Assembly: GCA_017464815.1 (NCBI GenBank)
Contig: JAFTYI010000025.1
Location: forward strand, 1 to 64,000
Length of the DNA: 64,000 nucleotides
Direction of reading: 5' to 3'
DNA from: Bacteroidaceae bacterium
GTDB lineage: Bacteria > Bacteroidota > Bacteroidia > Bacteroidales > Bacteroidaceae
Part shown: positions 34,550-44,068 of the stretch, piece after piece
Layout: each line of letters begins with the position of its first letter
Numbering within the stretch: the stretch's first letter is position 1
The notes under the pieces: generated by a model
Told to the model about the DNA's origin: nothing
The model's input: only the letters and a program-made list of their open reading frames with translations
The model's database searches: none
Translations under genes and position numbers: made by a program

Positions 34550-37132
34550 ATGAAAAGACTTAGCACTACGCTTTGTGCCATGGCAATAGCCGTCTCCATG
34601 TTTGGCCAGAACGAGCCTTACAAGGATGCGTCGTTGTCTCCCGCAGAGCGCGCGGCCGATTTGGTGAGCCGCCTCACATTGGAAGAGAAAGTGGCATTGA
34701 TGCAGAATGCCTCACCCGCAGTGCCCCGCTTGGGCATCAAACCTTATGAATGGTGGAACGAAGCCCTTCATGGCGTAGGTCGTGCCGGATTGGCCACCGT
34801 GTTTCCCCAGTCTATCGGTATGGGAGCATCGTTCGACGACGACTTGTTGTACGAGGTGTTCAATGCCGTCAGCGACGAGGCGCGTGCCAAAACCCGTCTC
34901 GCCCGCGAACGCAACAGCTACAAGCGCTATCAGGGACTGACCTTCTGGACCCCCAACATCAACATCTTCCGCGACCCGCGCTGGGGACGTGGACAGGAGA
35001 CCTATAGCGAAGACCCCTTCCACACCTCACAGATGGGTATGGCCGTGGTGCGCGGTCTGCAAGGCCCCGAGGACAGCAAGTACGACAAGACTCACGCCTG
35101 CGCCAAGCACTTTGCCGTGCATTCAGGTCCCGAGTGGAACCGTCATAGCTTCGATGCCAAGAACATCAATCCGCGTGACTTGTGGGAGACCTATCTGCCT
35201 GCTTTTAAGGACCTGGTGCAGAAGACCAAGGTGAAGGAGGTGATGTGTGCCTACAACCGCTATGAGGGCGACCCCTGTTGTGGCAGCGACCGCCTGCTGA
35301 TGCAGATTCTTCGCGAGGAGTGGGGATTCGAAGGTATCGTGGTGAGCGATTGCGGTGCCATCCGCGACTTCTTCATGAAGAATCATCACGAGACACACAA
35401 AGACCGCGATGATGCCTCGGCCGCAGCCGTGTTGAGTGGTACCGACCTCGAGTGTGGAAGCTCCTACCAAGGTCTGGTGGACGCCGTGAAGAACGGCTAC
35501 ATCAAGGAGACCGACATCGATCGTGCCGTGCGTCGCCTCTTCCAGGCCCGCTTTGAATTGGGCGAGATGGACCCCTCCACTCCGTGGGACACCATTCCCG
35601 CCTCGGTCATCAACAGCCCCAAGCACCAGCAATTGGCGCTTGAGATGGCCCGCAAGAGCATCGTGCTGTTGGAGAACGAGAACAACATCCTCCCTTTGAA
35701 GAAAGGACAGACCATCGCCCTCATCGGCCCCAATGCCAACGACTCGGTGATGCAATGGGGTAACTACAACGGTTTCCCCGGTCACACTGTCACTTTGCTG
35801 GAGGCCATGAAGAAGTTTATCCCCGCCGACAAACTGATTTACGACCCCGCTTGCGACCGCACGTCGGAGACCACTTTTGTCAGCCTCTTCGACCAGTGCA
35901 GCACTGAAAACGGACAAGGTTTTGATGCCCGCTTCTGGGACAACAACCAGTTCGAGGGCGAGCCCGTGGCCACTGCCCGTCAGACAACGCCCATCCTCTT
36001 TACCACCGACGGTGCTACGGCTGTAGCTCCCGGTGTGCCTTTGACCAAGTTCTCGGGAGTATATCGTTCGACCTTCCGCCCCACCGAGAGTGGTAAGATT
36101 GATTTCCAGATAAAGATGCGTGGCGAGTACACCCTGCTCATCAATGGCAAGGAGGTGGCCAAAGACGAAGGTGCTATCAAACAGACCACCGTATTCTATA
36201 GCATGGAGGCGCAAGCCGGCAAGAAGTACGACATCGAGCTTCGCTACCGCCACATCGAGAAGTCGGCCAACCTCAGCTTCGACATGGGCGCCAGCCGTCC
36301 CGTAGACATTGCCGCTTTGTTGAAGAAGGTCGAGAAGGCCGATGTGGTAGTCTTCGCCGGAGGTATTGCCCCCAGCCTTGAGGGTGAGGAGATGCCCGTG
36401 AGTGCGCCCGGTTTCCGTGGTGGCGACCGCGACGACATCCAGCTTCCTGCCATCCAGCGCCGTGTGGTGAAGGCATTGAAGGATGCCGGCAAGCGCATCG
36501 TCTTCGTCAACTTCTCAGGTTCGGCCATGGGACTTGTGCCCGAAAGCCGCCATTGCGAAGGTATGATTCAGGCATGGTATCCCGGTCAGGCCGGTGGTAC
36601 GGCCGTAGCTGATGTCCTCTTGGGACGCTACAATCCCGCCGGTCGTCTGCCCGTCACCTTCTATCGCGACATCAACCAGTTGCCCGACTTCCAGGACTAC
36701 TCGATGCGTGGCCGCACCTATCGCTATTTCCTTGGCAATCCGCTCTACCATTTCGGTTATGGTCTCAGCTACACCACCTTTGAGTACGGCAAAGCCAAGC
36801 TCTCCAAAGGTTCGCTCACCAAGGACGGTTCCATCACCCTCAGTGTGCCTGTGATGAACACCGGCAAGGTGGCAGGTGAAGAGGTCGTGCAGGTCTACAT
36901 CCGCCGCGTGGACGACAAGGAAGGCCCCGTTAAGAGTCTGAAGGCTTTCGAGCGCATCTCCCTGAAGCCCGGCCAGCAACAGCTTGTCAAGATTGAATTG
37001 CCCGCCGAGCGTTTCGAGTGCTTCGATGTGAAGAGCAACGCCATGCGCGTGATGTCCGGTAAGTACGAAGTCATGTACGGCGGCAGCTCACGCACTGAAG
37101 ACTTGCAGAAGACTTATGTTGTAGTCAAGTAA
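34550..37132 (+). CDS. Glycoside hydrolase family 3 enzyme with PA14 insert
   Basis: Secreted 860-aa enzyme, beta-xylosidase/beta-glucosidase type. A signal peptide (1-20) precedes the N-terminal GH3 barrel, with the nucleophile Asp in IVVSDCGAI (near residue 267) and KHF/H motif CAKHFAVHSGPE. A second domain has QLPAIQRRVVKAL. A PA14-like insert (about 450-600, GFDARFWDNNQFEG to LSFDMG) restricts the substrate pocket in related enzymes. The end is fibronectin III-like. Xylosidase activity is a reasonable guess given the GH43 elsewhere; not in a PUL. Confidence 0.92.
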   Translation: MKRLSTTLCAMAIAVSMFGQNEPYKDASLSPAERAADLVSRLTLEEKVALMQNASPAVPRLGIKPYEWWNEALHGVGRAGLATVFPQSIGMGASFDDDLLYEVFNAVSDEARAKTRLARERNSYKRYQGLTFWTPNINIFRDPRWGRGQETYSEDPFHTSQMGMAVVRGLQGPEDSKYDKTHACAKHFAVHSGPEWNRHSFDAKNINPRDLWETYLPAFKDLVQKTKVKEVMCAYNRYEGDPCCGSDRLLMQILREEWGFEGIVVSDCGAIRDFFMKNHHETHKDRDDASAAAVLSGTDLECGSSYQGLVDAVKNGYIKETDIDRAVRRLFQARFELGEMDPSTPWDTIPASVINSPKHQQLALEMARKSIVLLENENNILPLKKGQTIALIGPNANDSVMQWGNYNGFPGHTVTLLEAMKKFIPADKLIYDPACDRTSETTFVSLFDQCSTENGQGFDARFWDNNQFEGEPVATARQTTPILFTTDGATAVAPGVPLTKFSGVYRSTFRPTESGKIDFQIKMRGEYTLLINGKEVAKDEGAIKQTTVFYSMEAQAGKKYDIELRYRHIEKSANLSFDMGASRPVDIAALLKKVEKADVVVFAGGIAPSLEGEEMPVSAPGFRGGDRDDIQLPAIQRRVVKALKDAGKRIVFVNFSGSAMGLVPESRHCEGMIQAWYPGQAGGTAVADVLLGRYNPAGRLPVTFYRDINQLPDFQDYSMRGRTYRYFLGNPLYHFGYGLSYTTFEYGKAKLSKGSLTKDGSITLSVPVMNTGKVAGEEVVQVYIRRVDDKEGPVKSLKAFERISLKPGQQQLVKIELPAERFECFDVKSNAMRVMSGKYEVMYGGSSRTEDLQKTYVVVK

Positions 37133-37138
37133 TATTTC

Positions 37139-37240
37139 TTTTAGGCACGGATTTCACGGATTAACACGGATTTTTTTATACTATTTCAAGAACAAAATGA
37201 AATATAAATCCGTATTAATCCGTGGAGTCCGTGCCTAAAA
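37139..37240. repeat. Long imperfect inverted repeat with ACACGGATT words
   Basis: About 35 bp at 37139-37173 (starting TTTTAGGCACGGATTTCACG) pairs with 37206-37240 (ending GTCCGTGCCTAAAA), leaving a 32-bp loop. CACGGATT/AACACGGATT words are a repeat seen repeatedly in Bacteroidetes intergenic DNA. It follows the GH3 stop and could terminate transcription; a related block (CGCGGATGACGCGGAT) occurs near the window end. Confidence 0.65.
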
Positions 37241-37250
37241 TATCTTTATA

Positions 37251-37622
37251 ATGAAACGTAAACTGCTGATTCTCCTTGGAAGCATCTCCCTGTTCTTGGG
37301 GTTGTTGGGGATAGCTTTACCCCTGTTGCCCACCACGCCGTTCCTCCTGTTGTCCGCCACTTGCTATTTTCATGGGTCGGAACGGCTTTACCGTTGGCTT
37401 ATGTCCCATCCCACATTGGGCCCCTACATCCGCAGTTTCCGCGAAGACAAAGCCATCCCCCTCCGTGCCAAAGTCGTTTCAGTCACCATGGTGTGGGTCA
37501 CATTGCTCTATTGCATCTTCTTTGTCGTCAATCCGCTTTGGCTCCGCATCCTCCTCTTCCTGCTTGCCGTTGGCATCAGTTGGCACATCCTCTCCTTTAA
37601 GACCCGCTCTTCAAAGGGATGA
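37251..37622 (+). CDS. DUF454 (YbaN-type) inner-membrane protein
   Basis: 123 aa with three predicted membrane helices and the DUF454 pattern GIALPLLPTTPFLLLSATCYFHGSERLYRWL, here given as landmarks near residues 20-50, then HPTLGPYIRSFREDKAIPLRAK. YbaN relatives have no established function. It follows the GH3 gene after the inverted repeat, without its own clear promoter. Confidence 0.85.
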   Translation: MKRKLLILLGSISLFLGLLGIALPLLPTTPFLLLSATCYFHGSERLYRWLMSHPTLGPYIRSFREDKAIPLRAKVVSVTMVWVTLLYCIFFVVNPLWLRILLFLLAVGISWHILSFKTRSSKG

Positions 37623-37729
37623 TACAGCCCTTCTTTTATGAACTGCCCCCCTCTGGCAGGGGGACGAGCGAAGCGGAGGGGAGAGTGGAGGGAACGGATT
37701 CTTGTTTTTCTGGATACCAATTCCTGTAA

Positions 37730-37975
37730 ACATTTCGCAATCTGCAATGTAAGGAAACCGAAAAAATGCAGACCTTTGAAAACATCATCCCAAGGCTAAG
37801 CCTGCCTTACCCCAAGGTTGAGGTCGCTTCATCCATGGGCTAAGTATCAGTGATTTACGGACTGATTGGGATTTTGCCCATTTTTCGGGCAAAAGAATTT
37901 TTCCATTCATATACGCGATTCTCGCACGGTCAATACTGTATATTTATGCACGGTGGGTTGTATGATTATGCATTC
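37730..37975 (-). repeat. Dispersed ~245-bp non-coding element, copy B
   Basis: Collinear, on the minus strand, with copy A at 18585-18831. Within it TGTATATTTATGCA (37937-37950) and TGTATGATTATGCA (37959-37972) are ARG-box-like palindromes; CATATACGCGATTCTCGC (37909-37926) and CCAAGGCTAAGCCTGCCTTA (37790-37809) are the other conserved blocks. It lies in the 1-kb gap between the DUF454 gene and the PurF-like gene. Confidence 0.65.
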
Positions 37976-38034
37976 GAGGTTGGCAGGAAAGTGATTGCAA
38001 CCCCCCATCTAACAGCCTCTTTCAGGGGCATCGC

Positions 38035-38224
38035 TCCTAAACATCCGCCGAACCGCTCCTAAACATCCGCCGAAAAACTCCTGAATTTCCACCGATGCGC
38101 AACTGCACACGGGTGGGAGCATTCCTAAACTTCCGCGCATGTTTAGGATAGGTTGCGTGGAAGCGCCCGTCTGCAACCAATTTCCCCAACCATCCTCTCC
38201 CCATTCTTACTGCATATTTATGCA
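38035..38224. repeat. Tandem TCCTAAACATCCGCC repeats and a perfect ARG-box-like palindrome
   Basis: CTCCTAAACATCCGCCGAA occurs twice (near 38035 and 38059). CTCCTGAATTTCCACCGA and TTCCTAAACTTCCGCGC follow, the last closing a hairpin with GTTTAGGA (to about 38148). TGCATATTTATGCA (38211-38224) is a perfect palindrome that fits the ArgR box pattern TGMATWNNWATKCA. No gene is visible from 37623 to 38628. Confidence 0.5.
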
Positions 38225-38628
38225 GAAATCTGCCCGTTTCGCAACGTCTCCCTTCGATGAAACAGGAAAGAATTGAAAGTGCGTGATTTATTACCGATGG
38301 GTGTAAAGGAAAGTGTCGAACTTTACAAAGAACACTACTTCTGGGGAAGCCTAAACCTGCAACCTGCGAATATCCAATATTTAAACTAAAATTTCCGAAA
38401 CAGACATTACCGGAATAACTGTAAATGGCGTCGTTTACAAGCCTCTTTTGTGCCCCTCGGGCGACGTTTTTATGCAATTGTCGGAGGTTTCTCCCCCCTT
38501 TTGAACGCTTTATTGCAAAATATCCGCTCCAATCTTACGGCAGTTTGCCGCTTTTTTTCTACTTTTGCGGAAGTTTTCGAACTGATAACAGATAACAGAT
38601 AACAGATCCTTTGAATATATAAGACATA

Positions 38629-40035
38629 ATGGGAGGTTTTTTCGGAACAGTTTCTACACGCAGTTGCGTGACGGACTTGTACTACGGTACGGACTACAAT
38701 TCACACATGGGAACAAAGCGTGGAGGTCTGGCCACCTACAGCAACGAGCGCGGTTTCATCCGCTCCATCCACAATCTTGAGAGTGCCTATTTCCGCTCGA
38801 AGTTCGAGGGCGACCTCGGAAAGTTCGAGGGAAACTCCGGCATAGGCGTCATCAGCGACTCTGACCCGCAACCGATGGTCATTAACTCCCATTTGGGTAA
38901 GTTTGCCATCGTCACCGTTGCCAAAATCAACAACATCAAGGAGCTGGAGCAGGAGCTGCTGGCCGAGGGCATCCACTTTGCCGAAATGTCATCGGGAAAG
39001 ACCAACCCCACCGAGCTGATAGCCCTGTTGGTGGTGAAGGGGAAAGACTTTGTTGAGGGAATCGAAAACGTATATAATAAGGTGAAAGGCTCCTGCTCGA
39101 TGCTCATCCTCACCGAGGACGGCATCATTGCTGCGCGTGACCGGTTGGGACGTACGCCCATCGTCATCGGCAAGAAGGAGGGGGCCTATGCCGCCACGTC
39201 GGAGTCCACCGCCTTTCCCAACCTCGACTTTGAGATTGAGCGTTACATAGGCCCTGGCGAGATTGTGCGCCTCCGTCCCGATGGGGTGGAGCAGATGCGC
39301 AAGCCCAACGAACAGATGCAGATATGTTCTTTTTTGTGGGTATACTACGGATTCCCTGTCTCCTGCTACGAAGGGCGCAACGTCGAAGAGGTGCGCTTCG
39401 GATGCGGCTACGAGATGGGCACCAGGGACAAGGCCGAGGTCGATTGCATCTGCGGTATTCCCGACTCAGGCGTAGGCATGGGACTTGGCTACTCCGAAGG
39501 CAAGGGAGTGCCCTATCACCGCGCCGTCTCGAAATACACCCCCACGTGGCCGCGCAGTTTCACACCCAGCAATCAGGAGCTCCGCAGCCTTGTGGCCAAG
39601 ATGAAACTTATCCCCAACCGCACGATGATGACCGGCAAGCGCCTCCTCTTCTGCGACGACTCCATTGTGCGTGGCACCCAGTTGAAGGACAACGTGAAGA
39701 TGCTCTTCGACTACGGCGCTAAGGAGGTGCACATGCGCATTGCCTGTCCGCCGCTCGTTTATGGATGCCCTTTCCTCAGCTTCAGCAGCAGCAAGACCGA
39801 CCTTGAGCTGATGACCCGCCGCATCATCAAGGAACTGGAGGGCGATGAGAACAAGGACTTGGAGAAGTACGCTGACCCCGATTCGCCCGAACATCGCCGC
39901 ATGGTGCAGTGCATCGCCGACAAGTTTGGCCTCACCTCCCTTGAGTTCAACCGTGTGGACACCCTTGTGAAAGCCATCGGCCTGCCCAAGTGCAAGGTAT
40001 GCACCCATTGCTTTGATGGAAGCAGTTACTTTTAA
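38629..40035 (+). CDS. Amidophosphoribosyltransferase-like protein lacking the glutaminase cysteine
   Basis: 468 aa with the PurF layout: N-terminal Ntn-glutaminase-like domain and C-terminal phosphoribosyltransferase domain. The PRPP loop is [13 protein letters not shown] (about 340-352) and the C-terminal cysteines CKVCTHC resemble those of Fe-S-containing PurF. However the protein begins MGGFFGTVS, where true PurF has a Cys immediately after Met as nucleophile; here it is Gly. So glutamine hydrolysis by the usual chemistry is impossible. Conserved relatives exist in Bacteroidetes. It may use ammonia or have another role. A heptamer GATAACA is repeated three times in the leader. Confidence 0.85.
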   Translation: MGGFFGTVSTRSCVTDLYYGTDYNSHMGTKRGGLATYSNERGFIRSIHNLESAYFRSKFEGDLGKFEGNSGIGVISDSDPQPMVINSHLGKFAIVTVAKINNIKELEQELLAEGIHFAEMSSGKTNPTELIALLVVKGKDFVEGIENVYNKVKGSCSMLILTEDGIIAARDRLGRTPIVIGKKEGAYAATSESTAFPNLDFEIERYIGPGEIVRLRPDGVEQMRKPNEQMQICSFLWVYYGFPVSCYEGRNVEEVRFGCGYEMGTRDKAEVDCICGIPDSGVGMGLGYSEGKGVPYHRAVSKYTPTWPRSFTPSNQELRSLVAKMKLIPNRTMMTGKRLLFCDDSIVRGTQLKDNVKMLFDYGAKEVHMRIACPPLVYGCPFLSFSSSKTDLELMTRRIIKELEGDENKDLEKYADPDSPEHRRMVQCIADKFGLTSLEFNRVDTLVKAIGLPKCKVCTHCFDGSSYF

Positions 40036-40045
40036 ATATAAAACC

Positions 40046-41269
40046 ATGACCCTCGTAGAAAGATTCCTCAAGTACGTCAGTTTCGACACCCAGTCGAGCG
40101 ACGAGAGTGGCGTTACGCCCAGTACCGGCAAACAGATGGTGTTTGCCCGCTACCTGAAGACCGAGCTGGAGCAGCTTGGCCTCGAAGAGATTGAGTTGGA
40201 CGACTATGGCTACCTGTATGCCACCTTGCCCGCCAATACCGACCGCGCTGTGCCTACCGTGGGCTTCATCGCCCACATGGACACCAGTCCTGATTGCAGC
40301 GGAGCAGACGTCCGCCCGCGCATCGTGGAGAACTACGATGGCTCCGACATTGTCCTCAACGCCTCGGAAGGCATCGTCCTCTCGCCTGGTCAGTTCCCCG
40401 AACTGCTCGACCACTGCGGCGAAGACCTCATCGTCACCGACGGAACCACCCTTCTTGGTGCCGACGACAAGGCTGGCATTGCCGAAATCGTCTCTGCCAT
40501 GGCATGGTTCAAAGCCCATCCCGAGGTGGAACATGGACGCATTCGTGTGGGTTTCAACCCTGACGAAGAGATTGGCCTCGGCGCCCATAAGTTTGATGTC
40601 GAGAAGTTTGGTTGCGAGTTCGCCTACACCATGGACGGTAGCGAAGTGGGCGAACTGGAGTTTGAGAACTTCAATGCCGCCGGCGCCAAGTTCACCATCA
40701 AGGGGCGCAACGTCCATCCCGGCTACGCCAAAGGTAAGATGATTAACTCCATGCTCGTGGCCAACCATCTGATGAGCCTCGTGCCTGCCGACGAAACACC
40801 CGCCACTACCGAGGGGTACGAAGGATTCTATCATCTCGTAGGCCTGCAGGGCGAAGTCGAGCAGACAACCCTCAGCTACATCATCCGCGACCACGACCGT
40901 GCCCGCTTTGAGGAGCGCAAGCAATTCATGGCCTCCCTCGTCGAACAGCTCAATGCCCATTATGGCGAACCTCTCGTCAGCCTCGAAATGAAGGACCAGT
41001 ACTACAATATGCGCGAGAAAATCGAGCCGGTGGTGTACGTCATCGACATTGCCAAGCAAGCCATCAGCGAAGCGGGCATCACTCCCGTTGTGAAGGCTAT
41101 CCGCGGCGGCACCGACGGCGCACAGCTCTCGTTCAAGGGGTTGCCCTGTCCTAACATTTTCGCCGGTGGCCTCAATTTCCATGGCCGCTACGAGTTTGTC
41201 CCCATCCAATCGATGGAGAAAGCCATGCAGGTGGTGGTGAAGATAGCGGAGTTGGTGGCGAAGAGGTAG
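40046..41269 (+). CDS. pepT: Peptidase T (tripeptidase)
   Basis: M20-family zinc aminopeptidase releasing N-terminal residues from tripeptides. Metal-site motifs: [11 protein letters not shown], the bridging Asp in GADDKAG, the catalytic Glu-Glu in NPDEEIG, Asp in [10 protein letters not shown] and the final His in [11 protein letters not shown] 40046 ([17 protein letters not shown]) begins the conserved region, 10 bp after the PurF-like stop. 407 aa fits the family. Confidence 0.95.
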   Translation: MTLVERFLKYVSFDTQSSDESGVTPSTGKQMVFARYLKTELEQLGLEEIELDDYGYLYATLPANTDRAVPTVGFIAHMDTSPDCSGADVRPRIVENYDGSDIVLNASEGIVLSPGQFPELLDHCGEDLIVTDGTTLLGADDKAGIAEIVSAMAWFKAHPEVEHGRIRVGFNPDEEIGLGAHKFDVEKFGCEFAYTMDGSEVGELEFENFNAAGAKFTIKGRNVHPGYAKGKMINSMLVANHLMSLVPADETPATTEGYEGFYHLVGLQGEVEQTTLSYIIRDHDRARFEERKQFMASLVEQLNAHYGEPLVSLEMKDQYYNMREKIEPVVYVIDIAKQAISEAGITPVVKAIRGGTDGAQLSFKGLPCPNIFAGGLNFHGRYEFVPIQSMEKAMQVVVKIAELVAKR

Positions 41270-41428
41270 TCCGCGCTTTCACGCATACGGCTCTTTTAAG
41301 GAGGGGCCTATAAATTCGCTTTATTCGCCGTTGCTCATCGAAAACCTCTTTTTGATTTCTTTCATTAAGGCGTGGTGTCGAAAATCCGGGCCAGTCCGAA
41401 AATCCGCTGACCCAAAATCCGGCCTTAA

Positions 41429-41484
41429 ACAGTTAACTCCGTTCGCGAACCGAACAAACACGGTTCACGAACGGAGTTAACTGT
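41429..41484. terminator. 24-bp-arm hairpin between convergent genes
   Basis: Arms 41429-41452 and 41461-41484 are complementary at 23 of 24 positions, with an 8-base loop AACAAACA. It sits between pepT (+) and the DUF5606 gene (-). It lacks a strong U-tract on either side, so it may be a bidirectional terminator or mRNA end-protector. The preceding stretch 41387-41416 shares GGGTCAGCGGATTTT (inverted) with 25455-25470. Confidence 0.6.
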
Positions 41485-41531
41485 ATTCCCGCTTTCACGC
41501 TTGTGTGTGCGGGGTGGGGCAGGGCGCTTTT

Positions 41532-41966
41532 TTATTCTGCTCCCTCTTCAGCGGCAGCTTCCTCTTCGGCAGGTGCTTCAAAGTCAGTGATGCCGTTGTT
41601 GATGAGGATGTTGTACCAGGTGATGAGTTTTTTGATGTCGTTGTTGTAGACGCGGTCGCGGTCGTAGCTGGGGAGCACGGCAGCCATGTAGTCGTGGAGG
41701 TCGGCGGCACTGGCCTTCTTCACGTCGAGGGTGGCGGGCTTGCCCTCTTCCTTGGCCATCACGTTGGCAAAGACTTGGCGCAGGGGCACGTCTTCCTCGT
41801 CGGTGTACATGGCGATGTCGCCCAGTGAGATGACTTTGTCGGTGCCGTGAACGGGTTGGCGCTTCTTGGTGGCGTCGAGGGCTTCGACAATGAGCATGTT
41901 CTTACCGCGTGAGATTAACTTATATAATCCGGGTTTTCCTGAAATGGATAAAATGGTTCTTAACAT
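41532..41966 (-). CDS. DUF5606 protein
   Basis: 144-aa cytoplasmic protein starting MLRTILSISGKPGLYKLISR, a conserved N-terminal small beta-barrel-like segment, with DVKKASAADLHDY and ITWYNILINNGITDF. The C-terminus is a run of Ala and Glu. Conserved in Bacteroidetes at the end of the nusB-yajC-YbbR-coaE cluster; function unknown. Confidence 0.82.
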   Translation of the reverse strand: MLRTILSISGKPGLYKLISRGKNMLIVEALDATKKRQPVHGTDKVISLGDIAMYTDEEDVPLRQVFANVMAKEEGKPATLDVKKASAADLHDYMAAVLPSYDRDRVYNNDIKKLITWYNILINNGITDFEAPAEEEAAAEEGAE

Positions 41967-42035
41967 AGTCGTAATTTTCTTTTTTTATTGTTTTGTTAGT
42001 TGTTCGTTGATTGAATTCGGGCACAAAAGTAATAT

Positions 42036-42668
42036 TCACTTGCGAGATAGGCAAGGTAAATTAGCTAAAATATCCAAAATCTGTGGTAAGATGGCACGTT
42101 TGCCGTCGTTGTGGAGGGTGAAGTCGGCTCGAAGAGCCTTTTCTTCGTCCGTCATCTGATGTGCCATGCGTGCGCGGATGGCGTCGGCGGTGGCGTGGTC
42201 GCGCTGGCAGGCGCGTGCGATACGCACCTCTTCGGGGGCGCTGACGGTGATGACTTTGTCGGCCAATGGAGCGAAACCGCTTTCGTGGAGGATGGCGGAT
42301 TCGATGGCTACCCAGGGGGCGTGTTGGCGAAAAGTCCACTGGATGAAGTCATCCATGACGATGGGGTGGACGATGGCGTTCACCCGTGCGGCGTTTTCGG
42401 CGTTTGCAAAAAGGTAGGCGGCAAGGGCGGCCTTGTCCAGTGTGCCGTCGGGCAGGTAGAGGTGGTTGCCTGCCAATTTGCACAGCTCTTGGCGGATGAG
42501 GGGGTGGGTGTTGTTGAGGCGCTTGGCTTCGTCGTCGCAATTGTAGACGGGGATGCCCATGATGCCGAGGCAACGGGCGACGACGGATTTTCCGCTACCG
42601 ATGCCTCCAGTGATGCCAAGGACGTGGGGGTGGGGGTGATTGGGGAAAGGGTGTGTGTGGTGTGTCAT
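42036..42668 (-). CDS. coaE: Dephospho-CoA kinase
   Basis: Last step of coenzyme A synthesis. P-loop GITGGIGSGKS (about 18-28), CDDEAKRL with the catalytic Asp, and the lid region RIARACQRDHATADAIRAR. A histidine/proline-rich start (MTHHTHPFPNHPHPH) precedes the fold and is unusual. Start overlaps the YbbR stop as ATGA. Confidence 0.93.
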   Translation of the reverse strand: MTHHTHPFPNHPHPHVLGITGGIGSGKSVVARCLGIMGIPVYNCDDEAKRLNNTHPLIRQELCKLAGNHLYLPDGTLDKAALAAYLFANAENAARVNAIVHPIVMDDFIQWTFRQHAPWVAIESAILHESGFAPLADKVITVSAPEEVRIARACQRDHATADAIRARMAHQMTDEEKALRADFTLHNDGKRAILPQILDILANLPCLSRK

Positions 42669-43678
42669 GGTTGGAATCGTTGTTCGATGAGGTATTCGGC
42701 TGTTGTGGGCGTGAGGCGCACGTGGCTGATTCCTGCGGGGACATCAATCAGTTGCAATTGGCAATGGTCGCTTGAGGGGGTGCTTTGAAGGGATTCGTAG
42801 GTGACGCCCACGGTGAAGTCTTCAGCCGTGATGTCTTTGAATTGTTGCATACCCACCTGGAAGGTGATGTTCACCTTGGCGGGGAAGGTCTTCAGCTGCT
42901 TTTCGGCGGGGAAGTGGAGGCCGGTGATGGGGACGCTGACGGTCTTCTCGGTGAGGATGTCGGCATAGAAGCGGACATTGACCTGGCTGGGGGTGAACTT
43001 GGCTCCTTTGACGGGCGTCAGAGGGAGGGTGAAGCTGGTGGTGTCGGCAATGCCGGTGAGGTCGGCCGCTTGGGTGTAGGCGGCATTGATGGTGTTCAGC
43101 TGGCTTTGCGGGGCGTACACCATGACGGAGTCGGGGGTGATTTCTTTCCCGGTGATGTAGTATTGGCGCTCGGCCGTGGCGTGGCCTTGGATGCGCACGG
43201 GCACTTTTTTGCCTTCTCCTTGGGTGTAGATGATTTCCAGTGTGTCGGGGGTTGTTTCCTTGATGCGGGTGGAGGTCACCAGTTGGCTCTGTATCTTTTT
43301 GCTCAGTTCGGAGGTGAGCAGGCGCACGTGGTTGCCTTTCTGGCTGTATTCGTCGAAGTCGAGTGTGAGGGGCATGAGGCTTTGGCCGAGCATGTATTTC
43401 ACGAGCACGGTGCCCTTGTCCTCCAGCTTCAGGTTGAGGTTTTGGGGGATGTCGCTTGTGAATACCACGTTTTCGGGCACATTCTTGAAGCGAAGGGGGA
43501 TGGAGATGTCGGTTTCGTACTCTTCGTTCAGTGTCTGAAGTGTCCAGAAGGCTGAGGCGATGAAGACGAAGAATAGAAAAAGCAGGAACTCTCTGCATTG
43601 GGGGCTTTGCAGAAAGTTCCTCGCTCTTGTTACAAGATGTCTGTAAGCTTTTTGAATCTCTTCCTTAGAGAATTTCAT
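42665..43678 (-). CDS. YbbR-domain membrane-anchored protein
   Basis: 337 aa with one membrane helix (about 26-46, FLLFLFFVFIASAFWTLQ) and a large extracytoplasmic part holding three YbbR-like repeats. YbbR proteins regulate the diadenylate cyclase CdaA in Firmicutes; in Bacteroidetes the partner is uncertain. Operon with coaE (4-bp overlap) and yajC. Confidence 0.82.
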   Translation of the reverse strand: MKFSKEEIQKAYRHLVTRARNFLQSPQCREFLLFLFFVFIASAFWTLQTLNEEYETDISIPLRFKNVPENVVFTSDIPQNLNLKLEDKGTVLVKYMLGQSLMPLTLDFDEYSQKGNHVRLLTSELSKKIQSQLVTSTRIKETTPDTLEIIYTQGEGKKVPVRIQGHATAERQYYITGKEITPDSVMVYAPQSQLNTINAAYTQAADLTGIADTTSFTLPLTPVKGAKFTPSQVNVRFYADILTEKTVSVPITGLHFPAEKQLKTFPAKVNITFQVGMQQFKDITAEDFTVGVTYESLQSTPSSDHCQLQLIDVPAGISHVRLTPTTAEYLIEQRFQP

Positions 43679-43696
43679 TGAGCCGTGGGGGATTGA

Positions 43697-44002
43697 TTAG
43701 TTGTTACTTCCTTGTTGAACGTTGGCGTAGATTGAGTTGCGGTCAATCTTGATTTTCACGCCTGAGGCGATTTCCAACACTACGGTGGTTACGTCCAACT
43801 CCTTGATTTTACCATAGATACCTCCTGCGGTAACCACTTCCTGACCTACGGTGAGGTTGTTGCGGAAGTTCATGATTTCCTTCTGCTTCTTCTGCTGGGG
43901 ACGAATCATGAAGAAGTACATGATGGCAAAGATGGCGACCATCATGATAATCATGGAGAAGTTGCCTCCTCCGGCTTGCAGCATAATTGTAAGTACGTTC
44001 AT
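43697..44002 (-). CDS. yajC: Preprotein translocase subunit YajC
   Basis: 101 aa, one membrane helix near residues 18-36 followed by the signature IRPQQKKQKEIMNFRNNL and VVTAGGIYGKIKELD. Accessory to SecDF. Standard size and expected neighbours. Confidence 0.93.
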   Translation of the reverse strand: MNVLTIMLQAGGGNFSMIIMMVAIFAIMYFFMIRPQQKKQKEIMNFRNNLTVGQEVVTAGGIYGKIKELDVTTVVLEIASGVKIKIDRNSIYANVQQGSNN

Positions 44003-44068
44003 TGCTTTGATGTTTTTTTATTAGGTTAGGAAAAAATTTTTTCTCTGTAGGGAAACAATTCGGGATGG

